Assembly: GCA_028280105.1 (NCBI GenBank)
Contig: JANQML010000087.1
Span: 56,100-120,099 of the forward strand
Source: Desulfobacula sp.
GTDB taxonomy: Bacteria; Desulfobacterota; Desulfobacteria; Desulfobacterales; Desulfobacteraceae
DNA length: 64,000 bases
Direction of reading: 5' to 3'
Shown here: piece by piece, positions 37,206-47,022 of the stretch
Layout of the letters: each line of letters begins with the position of its first letter
Numbering within the stretch: position 1 is the stretch's first letter
The notes under the pieces: model-generated
Seen by the model: the letters and a program-made list of their open reading frames with translations, nothing else
Databases searched by the model: none
What the model was told of the DNA's origin: nothing
Program-made: the position numbers and the translations under genes

Positions 37206-40200
37206 CTAAAGATCATAATACAGCACGTCCCAGTTGGGTTGAATTTTATTCTTCTGTTTTTTAGGATTCTTGGAAGAATAAAACAATGTATTAAAGGGCA
37301 TGTTTTCCAGCCCCATTCTGTTGAGAATATCTTTTTTGGTTTCGGCAAGTGTCAGGGGACTTGCCAAAATAACGGATTCATAAAACAGCTCTCCCCAGGA
37401 ATTGAGGTAAACCAGGGTGTAATCGCTTATCCTTTCCTGATGTTCAGGCACATAAAAATTCATTGATACAAAAAGCCCGATCACCTTGTCTACGGTGAGT
37501 AACTGGTCAAATCCAACAGTTTTTTCAAGGGGCGGATTGAAAAAATCATACATGATTTCAAACAGTTTCCGGATGTCGTCAACAGTGACATAAGAGGGAT
37601 TGGGAACTAAACTCACGGCATTGGCCTCATTATAAAGACCGTTGCTGATCAACCATATGCCGATTTCCTCAACCGTATCCGCCCGGATTAAAAGATCCTC
37701 TTTGAAATCGAGCTTCCGTGTGTTCCTGTTGAACAATTCCCACATTCCTCTACCGGTGTCTGACTTGAGGTAACGCAGGTGCAGGCGTTGGTAATACTGG
37801 CCGCTCCTTGAGATGATAAACGCCTTTTCAACCCTTCCGGGTTGTTTTGAGAATTCAATAAACACCTTCCGTCCGAGCACGGTCCGGTCTTTAGGGTTGA
37901 TTTTTGACTGTCTCTGGCGTGAAAACTTTTTATTCACGGTTTTATATGTGTTGATCATATAGTCTTTGATAGTGTTTGACAGCGTGGCAATATCACGATA
38001 TTCCCAGTTCTTGAATCCACCGACTCTAAAGACCTCCTCTTTGGTCCACCCCCAACGGCGCATACATTTTTCAAGGAGTATATTTCGAAAACCGAAAACC
38101 GCATCTTCATCCCCGGGCTCCTCTGAAATACCGAGTTTCAAAAAAAAACAGGTTTTAAGGAGCGTCACTGAGTCCTTGTCGCCAACGGCTTTAAAATGAG
38201 CGAGAAGATTTTCCACCAGAATATAATATGAATCACTTTGGGAAAGCTGCAGGTGCGCGCCTGAATTCATCCACTCGTCTTTATACTTGTTGCAAAGCAG
38301 AATCTGCTTTCCATACTCATGGATGAATTTCTCAAGAAGCGCCATTTTCAGAACAGACTTAAAAGGGCTTTTCAGGCATTTGAACATCTGCCAGAGAGAA
38401 CCGCCAAAATATTCACCGATGGATATGGCGTTGATATCTCCCAGGTCAATATATCTGGAATCACTCGAGCCAAAGACAACAGTGTTGCTGATGATTTCGT
38501 AATAATTCACGCTGACGGCACTGGGCAATACCGCCCAGAGGGGAATTTTTCCGGCAACATAAATCATGGTTCTGTAAAATTCTTCTTTTAACAACCGTGA
38601 TTGTGCCGACCCCGAACTTTCAACCGAGAAATTCCCAAAATCATTATTCCTGGCTTTCAGAATATCCACGACAAAAAAGGTAACTTTTGTATGAAACATA
38701 TCCAGGGCCATTGATTCCAGACTTTTCAGCTTTATCTCAAGCTGGTCCATATCCCAGGAGTCAAACTTTTTTTCATGGATGCAGACCCAATAGTCAATAT
38801 CCGAATCTGATGTCTGGGCGATGGACCCCACACTCCCAATGGTAAAAAGTCCTTCGATACGGGGCTCACGGCATCGCCCAGGGGAAATATCATTGCCGAG
38901 AATGTAGCGGTTCAACAGGTCTTGCGTTTCAGTGTCCGGAAAATAATTCCAGATGCCGCAGGGTGTTTGGGGATGACATGCCCTAAATCCGGGCATGGTT
39001 ATATTTTCATTCAGCAAAAGAGGAATAAGCCGGAACAGATCAACCTGTTTTTTATTGAAGATGTCAAAGGCTGTAAGCAGGGAAAGCCGGTTTTGGTTTA
39101 AAAACTTTTGCTTTCCATAGTGAATGAATTCACAAAAAATCTCTTTGTTGATTTTCGCTACAGCCCAGGGTTCGATTAAGGACAGATCCCTGTCGGAAAG
39201 CTGGAATTGCCTTGCGTTACAGTCCAGATTTTCAGTCCTGATATTCGCGCTGTGACTGAGCTGGAATTTACAGAACCGTGCCCTCACATCCGAAAAATCT
39301 GCATTACCCAGAACGGCCGTAGAAAAAGAGACGGCAGAGAGTCTTGAATGGGCAAAACATGAATCAGACAGATCTGTTTCCCGAAATACGCTTTTCGAAA
39401 TGACAGCCCCGGCAAAAGAGACATCTTTCAAGCTGGCCTGGCTGAAATCACAATTATACAAGGATGCGTTTTCAAAACTGCAGTTTTTGAATTCAGCGCC
39501 CAATGCATTTACATTTATAAAAACAGTATGATCAAAGTTGACCCGGTCAAACCGTGCCGCTTGCATATCAACATTACAAAAAATGCTTTTTCTGAAAACA
39601 ATATTAAAAAAAACAGCCTGTGAAAAACAGGTCCCCACAATGATACTGCCATTAAAAAAAAGGCTAGGCGAATTCATCTTTAAGGAGGACAGGTCCGCAT
39701 TTAAAATAAACTCATTTTCAAAACAAATTTCATCACCCGACTTTTCTCCGGATTTAAGGCGGGTTATCTTTTTTTGGATGATGGCCCTGGCAGAAACCGG
39801 CAGGTTTTCCGATGTAATGTTTATCCGCTTGAGAATGGCATCAAACTCTGACACAATACTGTTCTTTTCTTTTGCCAGAAGGGATCTGGCCTTCACGGCA
39901 ACGGAGGCCTCCCGGTCGCAGGCAGAATTTCTGCTTAACAGCTTTATGATCCGTTCCGGCCTTTTCTTGATTATTCCTAAAACGCAGGCAAGGTTGGCAT
40001 CAAAACTCACATCTTCATATTCTTTCTGGTTCAGGGCGATATCCTGAATAAACAAAAAGGAAAATCTGGACAAGGTGGATATCTCGGAATGGATTACCGG
40101 CAGCAGGGAGGGATACTTTGCCGAAACCATTTTAAGGATACGATATGGCGGTAGTTTCCCTGATACGATCATCGCCTTAAAGGCATGGATCGCTTCAGCC

Positions 40201-41084
40201 TCTTTCCTTTCATAAAAAAAACGGAGGATGGGGTAGCACAGTTCCCGGTAATACCCGACAGCTGAAGCTTCAATGATATTGTAGATGGTAATCCGGACCG
40301 CCTCGTCTTTCTCATCAGCCAGGAGGTTGATTAACAGGTCGGCATGAATTTTTCCCTTTATCATGGAAAGCGCCTTAAGCCCTATTATCCGTAATTCCGG
40401 ATGGGGAGACCGTATCTCTCCGGATATAATCTGCCCGGGAAATCTTAATTGTACACTGATATTGTGCAAAAAGGGATCTGCATTTTTTTGGCGGTCAAAG
40501 AGGCCGGCGTAAAAACGGATAACAGTGTCTCTCCGGCGAAGTGACACTAAAATGCGCCTGAATGAACAGCCGAATTTCAGGCGGATATCCGGGGAAGCCT
40601 CAAGATAGTGTTGAACAAAAGACAACCGGTCGGCTTCCGGCACCACGGCAACCAGTTGTTCCATGTCCGGTACTGAAACCGATCCCTTTCGCACAGCTTT
40701 AAAAGCAAAGCGGCATCCTTCCGGGCCAAAGGTCAGCAGGGTTGTAAAAAGAAAAAAAAAGACATCTGGACACATATCCGACCGGATAAGGGCGTATATC
40801 CGCGCGCAGATCAATGTTACGCTTTTGCGATCCCCATAGTCATCTGCCCCCCTGGCATCTGCCAACATTTTACGGATATTTTTTTTCAGCGTTTCAAGAC
40901 TGCCTTTCGCCTTGATTTTCAAGGACATATGGTGGGACGTCAAACCTTTCAGAATAGGCAGGATGGCAGTTTCAGGCGGTAAAGTGACGGCGTTCTCTAC
41001 AATAAGGGTCTTTTCTCCAATTGATAATTTCTCCCATTTGGATTCAAACAGATTAAAATCAAAACCATCAATTGGTGTCTTCAT
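37206..41084 (-). CDS. Class I (CyaA-type) adenylate cyclase with N-terminal HEAT-like and pentapeptide-repeat regions
   Basis: Start re-set to MKTPIDGFDFNLF. GLFTIGSVGSIAQTSDSDIDYWVCIHEKKFDSWDMDQLEIKLKSLESMALDMFHTKVTFFVVDI, SAQSRLLKEEFYRTMIYVAGKIPLW, ISIGEYFGGSLWQMFKCLKSPFKSVLKMALLEKF align by eye with the E. coli CyaA catalytic region; ADLSSLKMNSPSLFF..FDRVNFDHTVFINVNALGAEFKNCSFENASLYNCDFSQASLKDVSFAGAVISKSVFRETDLSDSCF is pentapeptide-repeat-like. Confidence 0.9.
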   Translation of the reverse strand: MKTPIDGFDFNLFESKWEKLSIGEKTLIVENAVTLPPETAILPILKGLTSHHMSLKIKAKGSLETLKKNIRKMLADARGADDYGDRKSVTLICARIYALIRSDMCPDVFFFLFTTLLTFGPEGCRFAFKAVRKGSVSVPDMEQLVAVVPEADRLSFVQHYLEASPDIRLKFGCSFRRILVSLRRRDTVIRFYAGLFDRQKNADPFLHNISVQLRFPGQIISGEIRSPHPELRIIGLKALSMIKGKIHADLLINLLADEKDEAVRITIYNIIEASAVGYYRELCYPILRFFYERKEAEAIHAFKAMIVSGKLPPYRILKMVSAKYPSLLPVIHSEISTLSRFSFLFIQDIALNQKEYEDVSFDANLACVLGIIKKRPERIIKLLSRNSACDREASVAVKARSLLAKEKNSIVSEFDAILKRINITSENLPVSARAIIQKKITRLKSGEKSGDEICFENEFILNADLSSLKMNSPSLFFNGSIIVGTCFSQAVFFNIVFRKSIFCNVDMQAARFDRVNFDHTVFINVNALGAEFKNCSFENASLYNCDFSQASLKDVSFAGAVISKSVFRETDLSDSCFAHSRLSAVSFSTAVLGNADFSDVRARFCKFQLSHSANIRTENLDCNARQFQLSDRDLSLIEPWAVAKINKEIFCEFIHYGKQKFLNQNRLSLLTAFDIFNKKQVDLFRLIPLLLNENITMPGFRACHPQTPCGIWNYFPDTETQDLLNRYILGNDISPGRCREPRIEGLFTIGSVGSIAQTSDSDIDYWVCIHEKKFDSWDMDQLEIKLKSLESMALDMFHTKVTFFVVDILKARNNDFGNFSVESSGSAQSRLLKEEFYRTMIYVAGKIPLWAVLPSAVSVNYYEIISNTVVFGSSDSRYIDLGDINAISIGEYFGGSLWQMFKCLKSPFKSVLKMALLEKFIHEYGKQILLCNKYKDEWMNSGAHLQLSQSDSYYILVENLLAHFKAVGDKDSVTLLKTCFFLKLGISEEPGDEDAVFGFRNILLEKCMRRWGWTKEEVFRVGGFKNWEYRDIATLSNTIKDYMINTYKTVNKKFSRQRQSKINPKDRTVLGRKVFIEFSKQPGRVEKAFIISRSGQYYQRLHLRYLKSDTGRGMWELFNRNTRKLDFKEDLLIRADTVEEIGIWLISNGLYNEANAVSLVPNPSYVTVDDIRKLFEIMYDFFNPPLEKTVGFDQLLTVDKVIGLFVSMNFYVPEHQERISDYTLVYLNSWGELFYESVILASPLTLAETKKDILNRMGLENMPFNTLFYSSKNPKKQKNKIQPNWDVLYYDL

Positions 41085-41277
41085 GGTGCTCGAAATCTCC
41101 TTTTTTTTCAATTGCATACATTTTCCGGTGTCAGCTGCAGTTCAAGCATTTTTTGGACTTTCCCATAAAAAAAGCCAGGTATTGGAGGCTGTTTCTGAGC
41201 AAATCATTGCAACCGGAGCCACCTTATCTTTTACAAGCCCGTTAATTTGGTTTTTCACAATCCGCGTCCTTTTGAGA

Positions 41278-41800
41278 TCATCTATCATAATGGATCAGGT
41301 CATATCTGCTGCCGATCGGATCGGTAATGTAGTCTCCGGCCAGAACTGTCATCCGGTCTTCCAAACCGTATTCGAGGATGATCCCCCGGGTTGTCCGCGC
41401 GACAGCAGGCTTGTCAAACACAATGCCCTGCATATCGGGATTTTTTTGAAGAGCCGCAATACAATCCATCCCGTGGGCGCCGCCCAGGTCAAGCATCTTG
41501 CGGCATTCTTTGAACCCGGGAAGCCGTGCCAGTTCGTCCCCGATTCTCTGGGAGACGCCTGCAAAAGAAGACTCTTCATAGCCTGGGTCAGGGAGCAAAG
41601 GGCATTGAGGAACAGCTCTGTATTGGCCTCATGGATTCCCAGGGCGGCAGCCGTTTCTCCGGCGTTTTTTCTTCACCCAAGTGGTTGAAGATCCCCATCT
41701 CTACGGCGGTCATCAGGGACAAGGTTTTTATAATGCCGTACTGCATGTCGAAAAGGGGTGTGGAATCGGTTTTTACAATGGGAAGTTCTTTCATCGTCAT
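41278..41800 (-). pseudogene. Frameshifted and truncated SAM-dependent O-methyltransferase-like gene
   Basis: N-part MTMKELPIVKTDSTPLFDMQYGIIKTLSLMTAVEMGIFNHLGEE (ORF 41588..41935) continues in another frame as FAGVSQRIGDELARLPGFKECRKMLDLGGAHGMDCIAALQKNPDMQGIVFDKPAVARTTRGIILEYGLEDRMTVLAGDYITDPIGSRYDLIHYDR, ending well before a full methyltransferase. Confidence 0.75.
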
Positions 41801-41891
41801 CGCTCCTTTTCCGTCAAGAAGAGAGATAGGAACTTGCTTTTTGCTAAAGAAAGTATCGAAAATCCCTAAAGTATAAAATATTACTGCTCCC

Positions 41892-41925
41892 CTGATACAA
41901 GCACAACATGTTGTGCTTGTATCAG
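41892..41925. promoter_or_regulatory. Perfect 34-bp palindrome, candidate operator
   Basis: CTGATACAAGCACAACATGTTGTGCTTGTATCAG is its own reverse complement; about 90 bp upstream of the methyltransferase remnant start; no T-tract after it. Confidence 0.7.
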
Positions 41926-42149
41926 CGTAAGACAACCTGAGTCAAGACAAAAATCAAGGTCTGAAAATATGGGAAATAATACCTTGAGATTTCTGAAAAA
42001 TATTGTAACCGGGCTGATTTTGGGCGCAGACCGGTTCAAGAATATAATCAAAAAACCTTTTGCAATGGATCATGATTGCGGATGCCCCAAGGATCAATCG
42101 GTGTCCAGATGGCTACAGCTGCACCAGGAGAGACAAGATGGTAGGATTC

Positions 42150-42515
42150 CTATTCTGTCTCAATCCAGTTTTCTAACCGTAAACCGTCAATTCTCTCAAA
42201 CTCACGTAGATTATTGGAAACCAAAATTAATGACTCACTTCTGGCATGGCCGGCAATATGCAAATCATTTACTCCTATTGGAGTACCTTTTTTTTCTAAG
42301 TTCGCTCTTATATTGCCATAATGAAATGCCGCATTATTGTCGTATGGCAAGACATCTAAACGCGATGTAAAATCCTCAACTTTCCGCAAATTGTGGGAAA
42401 CCATAGAGCTTTTTTCAACACCATGTAATAATTCAGCTAAAGTGATTGAACTAATACACATCTGTCCTGAATGGGCATTAAAAAGAATCCCTTTCAAATT
42501 GTTCTTGTGAGGCAC
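42150..42515 (-). pseudogene. VapC-like PIN-domain toxin lacking its N-terminal strand and first catalytic Asp
   Basis: ILFNAHSGQMCISSITLAELLHGVEKS...GVNDLHIAGHARSESLILVSNNLREFERIDGLRLENW is VapC-like, but the expected N-terminal DTN/DTD segment is missing. Confidence 0.75.
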
Positions 42516-42720
42516 GTTCGTTCATAAAATCATCGGAAACACCATTCTCAGAAAGGAAAAAACTATCCCAGGTATTTTCTACTGGTGAGAGTATGCGGTC
42601 CTTACCAACAATACGCACAACAACCTTTTTTACCGTTTCGGAAAAACGGGTGTCCGCCGGTAACCTTACCGCTTGAGTTCTATGGATGAGTAAAAAGGTT
42701 GGGGTAACAACCGGTGTCAT
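42478..42720 (-). CDS. VapB/VagC-type AbrB-fold antitoxin, N-terminus degenerate
   Basis: 80 aa; IHRTQAVRLPADTRFSETVKKVVVRIVGKDRILSPVENTWDSFFLSENGVSDDFMNERASQ. Confidence 0.78.
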   Translation of the reverse strand: MTPVVTPTFLLIHRTQAVRLPADTRFSETVKKVVVRIVGKDRILSPVENTWDSFFLSENGVSDDFMNERASQEQFERDSF

Positions 42721-43463
42721 TTGTTCAAAGCCCAGTCATAATCCAGGTATTTGACCCGGATATTATCCCCCATGGCATCTATTCGCGCCAAAAGGTCGGG
42801 GGACGCATATTGCCGGACAAAACTGACAGGGCCTTCGGTAAAATCCTCTTTGAACCATCTGAAGATTTTACTGACGTAGATGGTGTTTCCGTCTATTTTG
42901 ACATTGCCCGGGCCGTTGATAAATGCCGTGGTCTGTTCATTTAACTGTTCCTCCAGGCGGTCCCCTTCAAAGGCTTCCGGCCTGAGAGGCGGGCACCCGA
43001 TGGAGGCGCAGTTGACGGCAAAATGGATTCTGGGATCTTTAAAGGTCGGCCGCAGGATCTCATGCTCAACCTCATCCAGGGTCACTTTTTGATCCTTTAG
43101 CGGGATAAACCTGATTTTCCAGGGGGTTGAAAAAAAACTCCCTATATCTTTGATAGAGTCAATTCCCGGATATTCGGTGAGGACCAGTTTGATGGTAAAG
43201 GCATTATAAACATTGACAAAAAAGGCGAATTGCTCTGCGCTTGACAGGGAGGCATGATCGGTCCGGCTCAATATATCCAGGTACTGATCCAGTTGTGCTT
43301 CATCGGTCTTAAACCCGGCATAATCGACCCGGGGGCCTGTGACATGTTTTTTTAAAAGATCGGAGAACAGGGAATTGTCCACACTGTCGGCACTCACCGG
43401 GGATAAGATAAAGACAACTAAAAGCAGGTTGATGATCATCGCACGCTCTATTTTTTTTAACAT
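42717..43463 (-). CDS. DUF547 domain secreted protein
   Basis: Start re-set to MLKKIERAM with signal peptide; VDYAGFKTDEAQLDQYLDILS, EQFAFFVNVYNAFTIKLVLTEYPGIDSIKDIG, DPRIHFAVNCASIGCPPLRPEAF. Confidence 0.9.
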   Translation of the reverse strand: MLKKIERAMIINLLLVVFILSPVSADSVDNSLFSDLLKKHVTGPRVDYAGFKTDEAQLDQYLDILSRTDHASLSSAEQFAFFVNVYNAFTIKLVLTEYPGIDSIKDIGSFFSTPWKIRFIPLKDQKVTLDEVEHEILRPTFKDPRIHFAVNCASIGCPPLRPEAFEGDRLEEQLNEQTTAFINGPGNVKIDGNTIYVSKIFRWFKEDFTEGPVSFVRQYASPDLLARIDAMGDNIRVKYLDYDWALNK

Positions 43464-43563
43464 CTTCAGGCCCCTTGGTTGATAAGTTGTTTGGTTGATT
43501 TTCATTTTAAACAAAATGATGGGGATGATTTTAATTAATTCAATCATGTGATATGAAATTGTC

Positions 43564-44784
43564 ATGAAAATCCTCCACCTGATCAGCCAGGCACCGGATT
43601 ATACGGGCAGTGGTAAATTTATCCAGCAGCTCATCCGGCAGGGTGCGGCAAACGGAAATGAGAATTTTCTTCTGGCCGGTGTCCAGACGGATTTTATGAT
43701 GCCCGATGGGTTGCTCCATCCTGATAATTGTATTTTCGTCCGGTTTGACGGCCCGGATCTCGGCTTTCCCATTGCCGGGATGAGTGATGTCATGCCCTAC
43801 CCCAGCACTGTTTTTTCAAGCCTGGATCCGTCAGGTCTGGATTCTTATATCCGGGTATTCAAACAAAAGATCAGGCAGGCTGTCGACCGGTTTCAACCCG
43901 ACATTCTGCATACCCATCACCTCTGGATATTATCAGCGCTTGTCCGGCAGGCTGCCCCGGATCTTCCTGTGGTGACGACCTGCCACGGGACCTGTCTTCG
44001 TCAGCATCAGCTCTGCCCCCAGATTTTTGAACGGATTCTGCCGGATCTGAAAGACCTGGACCGGATCATCGCCCTGAGCAACGAACAAAAGCTAAGGATT
44101 ACGGACACCATACCCATGCCCCGGAACCGGGTTGAGGTCATCAGCGGCGGATATGACGAAACGCTTTTTTTCCACGGCACCCAACCGGTCAACAGAAGAG
44201 CAGAGCTGGTTTATGCCGGTAAACTCAGCTCTGCCAAAGGCCTGCCCTGGCTGCTGAAATCGTTGAAAAGGCTGAAGCATCTCCCGTTCAGGCTTCATAT
44301 TGCCGGTTCTGCAAGTGGCCTGGAAAAAGAGGTTTGCCTTAAAATGGCCCGGGATCTGGGTGAAAAATGCATTTACCACGGCATGCTCAGCCATTCGGAA
44401 CTGGGAGAACTGATGCGGAAATCCCACATCTTTGTACTACCGTCATTTTATGAAGGACTGCCCCTGGTTCTCATGGAAGCACTGGCCTGCGGATGCCGGA
44501 TTGTGGCCACGGCCCTGCCCGGTGTAAAAGAAATTTTTGACCGCCATGATTCGGATCTGATCCACCTTTTGGACCTGCCCGCACTGGAAACCATTGATCA
44601 ACCCTATAAAAAAGACGAACCCGAACTGGAATCACGGCTGGCAGATCTGCTTGAACAGGTTATCTGCCGGATGAGACAGGATGGAGAACCGGACCGGGAT
44701 GCCATGGCAAGGATCACCCGGCCCTATACCTGGAAAAAAATCTACTCCCGAATGGAAACGGTTTACAAAACACTTTTGACCTAA
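43564..44784 (+). CDS. Glycosyltransferase family 4 protein
   Basis: 406 aa; KILHLISQAPDYTGSGKFIQQLIRQG, DILHTHHLWI, IFVLPSFYEGLPLVLMEALACGCRIVATALPGVKEI. Confidence 0.93.
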   Translation: MKILHLISQAPDYTGSGKFIQQLIRQGAANGNENFLLAGVQTDFMMPDGLLHPDNCIFVRFDGPDLGFPIAGMSDVMPYPSTVFSSLDPSGLDSYIRVFKQKIRQAVDRFQPDILHTHHLWILSALVRQAAPDLPVVTTCHGTCLRQHQLCPQIFERILPDLKDLDRIIALSNEQKLRITDTIPMPRNRVEVISGGYDETLFFHGTQPVNRRAELVYAGKLSSAKGLPWLLKSLKRLKHLPFRLHIAGSASGLEKEVCLKMARDLGEKCIYHGMLSHSELGELMRKSHIFVLPSFYEGLPLVLMEALACGCRIVATALPGVKEIFDRHDSDLIHLLDLPALETIDQPYKKDEPELESRLADLLEQVICRMRQDGEPDRDAMARITRPYTWKKIYSRMETVYKTLLT

Positions 44785-44889
44785 CCCTTCCCTTATGGCC
44801 ACCTCTTCTTCTGAGCAACAAATTGGTATTTAAAAAGGTCCCCTTATTTTTTCTTGCTATTTTCCGTCAATCCGTCTAAAGAAATCTAT

Positions 44890-44940
44890 CCCGGATATTT
44901 CATGACAATCTGAGTGAAATCGATTCGTGAAATATTCAGG
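44890..44940. repeat. Repeat family C, full palindromic copy
   Basis: CCCGGATATTTCATGACAATCTGAGTGAAATCGATTCGTGAAATATTCAGG; ends form an imperfect inverted repeat. Confidence 0.75.
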
Positions 44941-44990
44941 CTATTCATCGAATTGGATAAAAAAGTCAACCCGTTTAAAAGGGATGCCCC

Positions 44991-45905
44991 ATGCCGTTCA
45001 CCGGAGAACTGATCGCCCTTGCAACCGTCCTGTGCTGGACCGTCAGTGTCCAGTTTTTCGAAGCCGCATCCAGACAGGTCGGCGCCACACCGGTCAATAT
45101 CATCCGCCTGATGACGGCCCTGGTCCTTTTCAGTCTCTTTATGGCGATCAGACACGGCACCCTTATGCCCCTTGATTTTCCGGCCCGGGCCTGGCTGTAT
45201 CTCGGACTTTCCGGTGTGGTGGGATTTTTCCTGGGAGATATTTTCCTGTTCAAGGCCCTGGTGGCCATCGGTCCCCGGGTGGCCATGCTGATTTTCAGCC
45301 TCTCCGCCCCCATGGCGGCATTGATTGAATGGATGTTTTTAGATCAGTCCTATGATATCCTCCAGTGGACCGGCATTGCCGTTACCCTGTTCGGTGTCTG
45401 CATCGTTATTATCGAACGACAACCCAAAATGACCGTTCCATCGTCACGGCAGACACGGACGCTTTCCCTGGCAGGTATACTGTTCGGGTTCGGTGCCATG
45501 ACCGGACAGGCCGTGGGGTATGTGCTGAGCAAGGTCGGCATGCAGTCTGCCGACGGCTACCTGGACGCATTCGGTGCAACCCAGATCCGTGCCCTGTCCG
45601 CCTTTTTCTGTTTCTTTGTTCTCTTTACGTTCACCGGGAAATGGGTAAGTGTCCACACCGCATTGAAGCATACCCGGGCGGTTGCTTATACGGTTGCCGG
45701 ATCGATCATCGGACCTTTTTTAGGTGTCTCTTTATCTCTCTGGGTCCTGCATTTTCTCAGTGCCGGAGTGGCATCCACCTTTTTATCCCTTGTTCCGGTT
45801 TTCATCATTCCGTTTTCCATCTTCATTCACAAGGAATATGTCTCCCTGCGGGGCATGGCCGGTGCGATCATCGCCGTTTTTGGAATTTATCTTCTCATGA
45901 ACTGA
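44991..45905 (+). CDS. EamA/DMT-superfamily transporter
   Basis: 304 aa, about ten TM segments in two repeats; MPFTGELIALATVLCWTVSVQFFEAASRQVG. Confidence 0.9.
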   Translation: MPFTGELIALATVLCWTVSVQFFEAASRQVGATPVNIIRLMTALVLFSLFMAIRHGTLMPLDFPARAWLYLGLSGVVGFFLGDIFLFKALVAIGPRVAMLIFSLSAPMAALIEWMFLDQSYDILQWTGIAVTLFGVCIVIIERQPKMTVPSSRQTRTLSLAGILFGFGAMTGQAVGYVLSKVGMQSADGYLDAFGATQIRALSAFFCFFVLFTFTGKWVSVHTALKHTRAVAYTVAGSIIGPFLGVSLSLWVLHFLSAGVASTFLSLVPVFIIPFSIFIHKEYVSLRGMAGAIIAVFGIYLLMN

Positions 45906-46084
45906 GTCGATGACAAGCGGGACGGCCGGTTATGAATTTTCCTTCACCGGCCGCATCCGGCTGCAATTTCATTTTATGAAATGCCGTCCCCGACCCGGCC
46001 GGGGTCACCTAGCAAATGAAACCGGCAGTCGGATTCAATCAGGAATTTAAACCAAAGGGTATATTTGATTTAGGATAAAACGGG

Positions 46085-46882
46085 TTACGACAGATTAATG
46101 GCAATGGCGGCTATATCGTCATGACATTTAAACCGGGGGAATTTTCTGATAAGGGGATCTTTGGATTCCATTTTACGGATATGATTTTTAAGACCGGACA
46201 GCCCCAGAGTTTTATACAATGAGACCAGGGGCCTGAAATTCTTCATTCTGGCCGGGATTCGGGATGGATGGGACAGGCCGTCGGTAAACAACAGAATGGT
46301 CCGGATATCCTTTATGGGCAGAGAACCGGTATTTAAAAATTCGACCGCCTCGGGTTCCCCGTTGAGAACCCCATAGGTTTTGTTCATCTGCCGGCGTATT
46401 TTAATTACCTGGTTTTTGAAGGTCCGGGACTGATGGTCAGGATCTTTTTTGAGCATGAGCAGGGTCTCGTAATCGTGATCCTCCCGTTCCACAGGCAGAA
46501 AATAAGACCCGTCCTTTCGGATGATCAATATATAGGCATCGCCGGTCTGAAACCATTCGACACGCTCCCGGGTGACCCTTGCCACGGCCGCACTGGCAGA
46601 CCAGAGGGTGTGACGCCGGCTTGCATCCACCTGTTCTGTCTTCATCTGGTTGAGAATGGCCGTATTGGCTTGGCAGCCCAGATGGATGAGGGGATAATGA
46701 TTCTTCGCAAATACCCTGCCCGCAGTTTCAGCGGCCAGACGGCCGCCGGTTTTTTGATCTTTGAACCGTTTCTCCACAAGGCTGGACGCACCGTCAAACA
46801 CACCGAAAATATTATTTTCCATAATCAGGGTATCTTCGTTGCAGGGGCCGGAGCCTTTTTCCAGGATATGTTCTATTTTCAT
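46085..46882 (-). CDS. PP2C-like protein phosphatase
   Basis: 265 aa; GPCNEDTLIMENNIFGVFDGASSL, TGDAYILIIRKDG, LLFTDGLS, DDIAAIAINL. Confidence 0.8.
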   Translation of the reverse strand: MKIEHILEKGSGPCNEDTLIMENNIFGVFDGASSLVEKRFKDQKTGGRLAAETAGRVFAKNHYPLIHLGCQANTAILNQMKTEQVDASRRHTLWSASAAVARVTRERVEWFQTGDAYILIIRKDGSYFLPVEREDHDYETLLMLKKDPDHQSRTFKNQVIKIRRQMNKTYGVLNGEPEAVEFLNTGSLPIKDIRTILLFTDGLSHPSRIPARMKNFRPLVSLYKTLGLSGLKNHIRKMESKDPLIRKFPRFKCHDDIAAIAINLS

Positions 46883-47022
46883 ACCGCGCCTGTAATCATC
46901 TATACTTGATTCGCAATGATTTGAAACTACGAATTATTCAATCCCGGGTCAAAACGATTATTTCAATGGGGTTTAAAAAACCTATAGCAGGCACTTATAC
47001 GGATATAGGAAAAGGGAGTGAG

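Noticed and set aside
36931-37209. 92-aa ORF ...FVKYPGFGQPP...
   Set aside because: Spans repeats B2, the inverted-repeat element and family C half-copy; no independent coding evidence.
41969-42370. 133-aa + strand ORF
   Set aside because: Partly antisense to the VapC-like remnant; no domain and poor coding character.
44886-45155. 89-aa minus-strand ORF ending NISRIDFTQIVMKYPG
   Set aside because: Family C repeat plus antisense of the EamA transporter gene.
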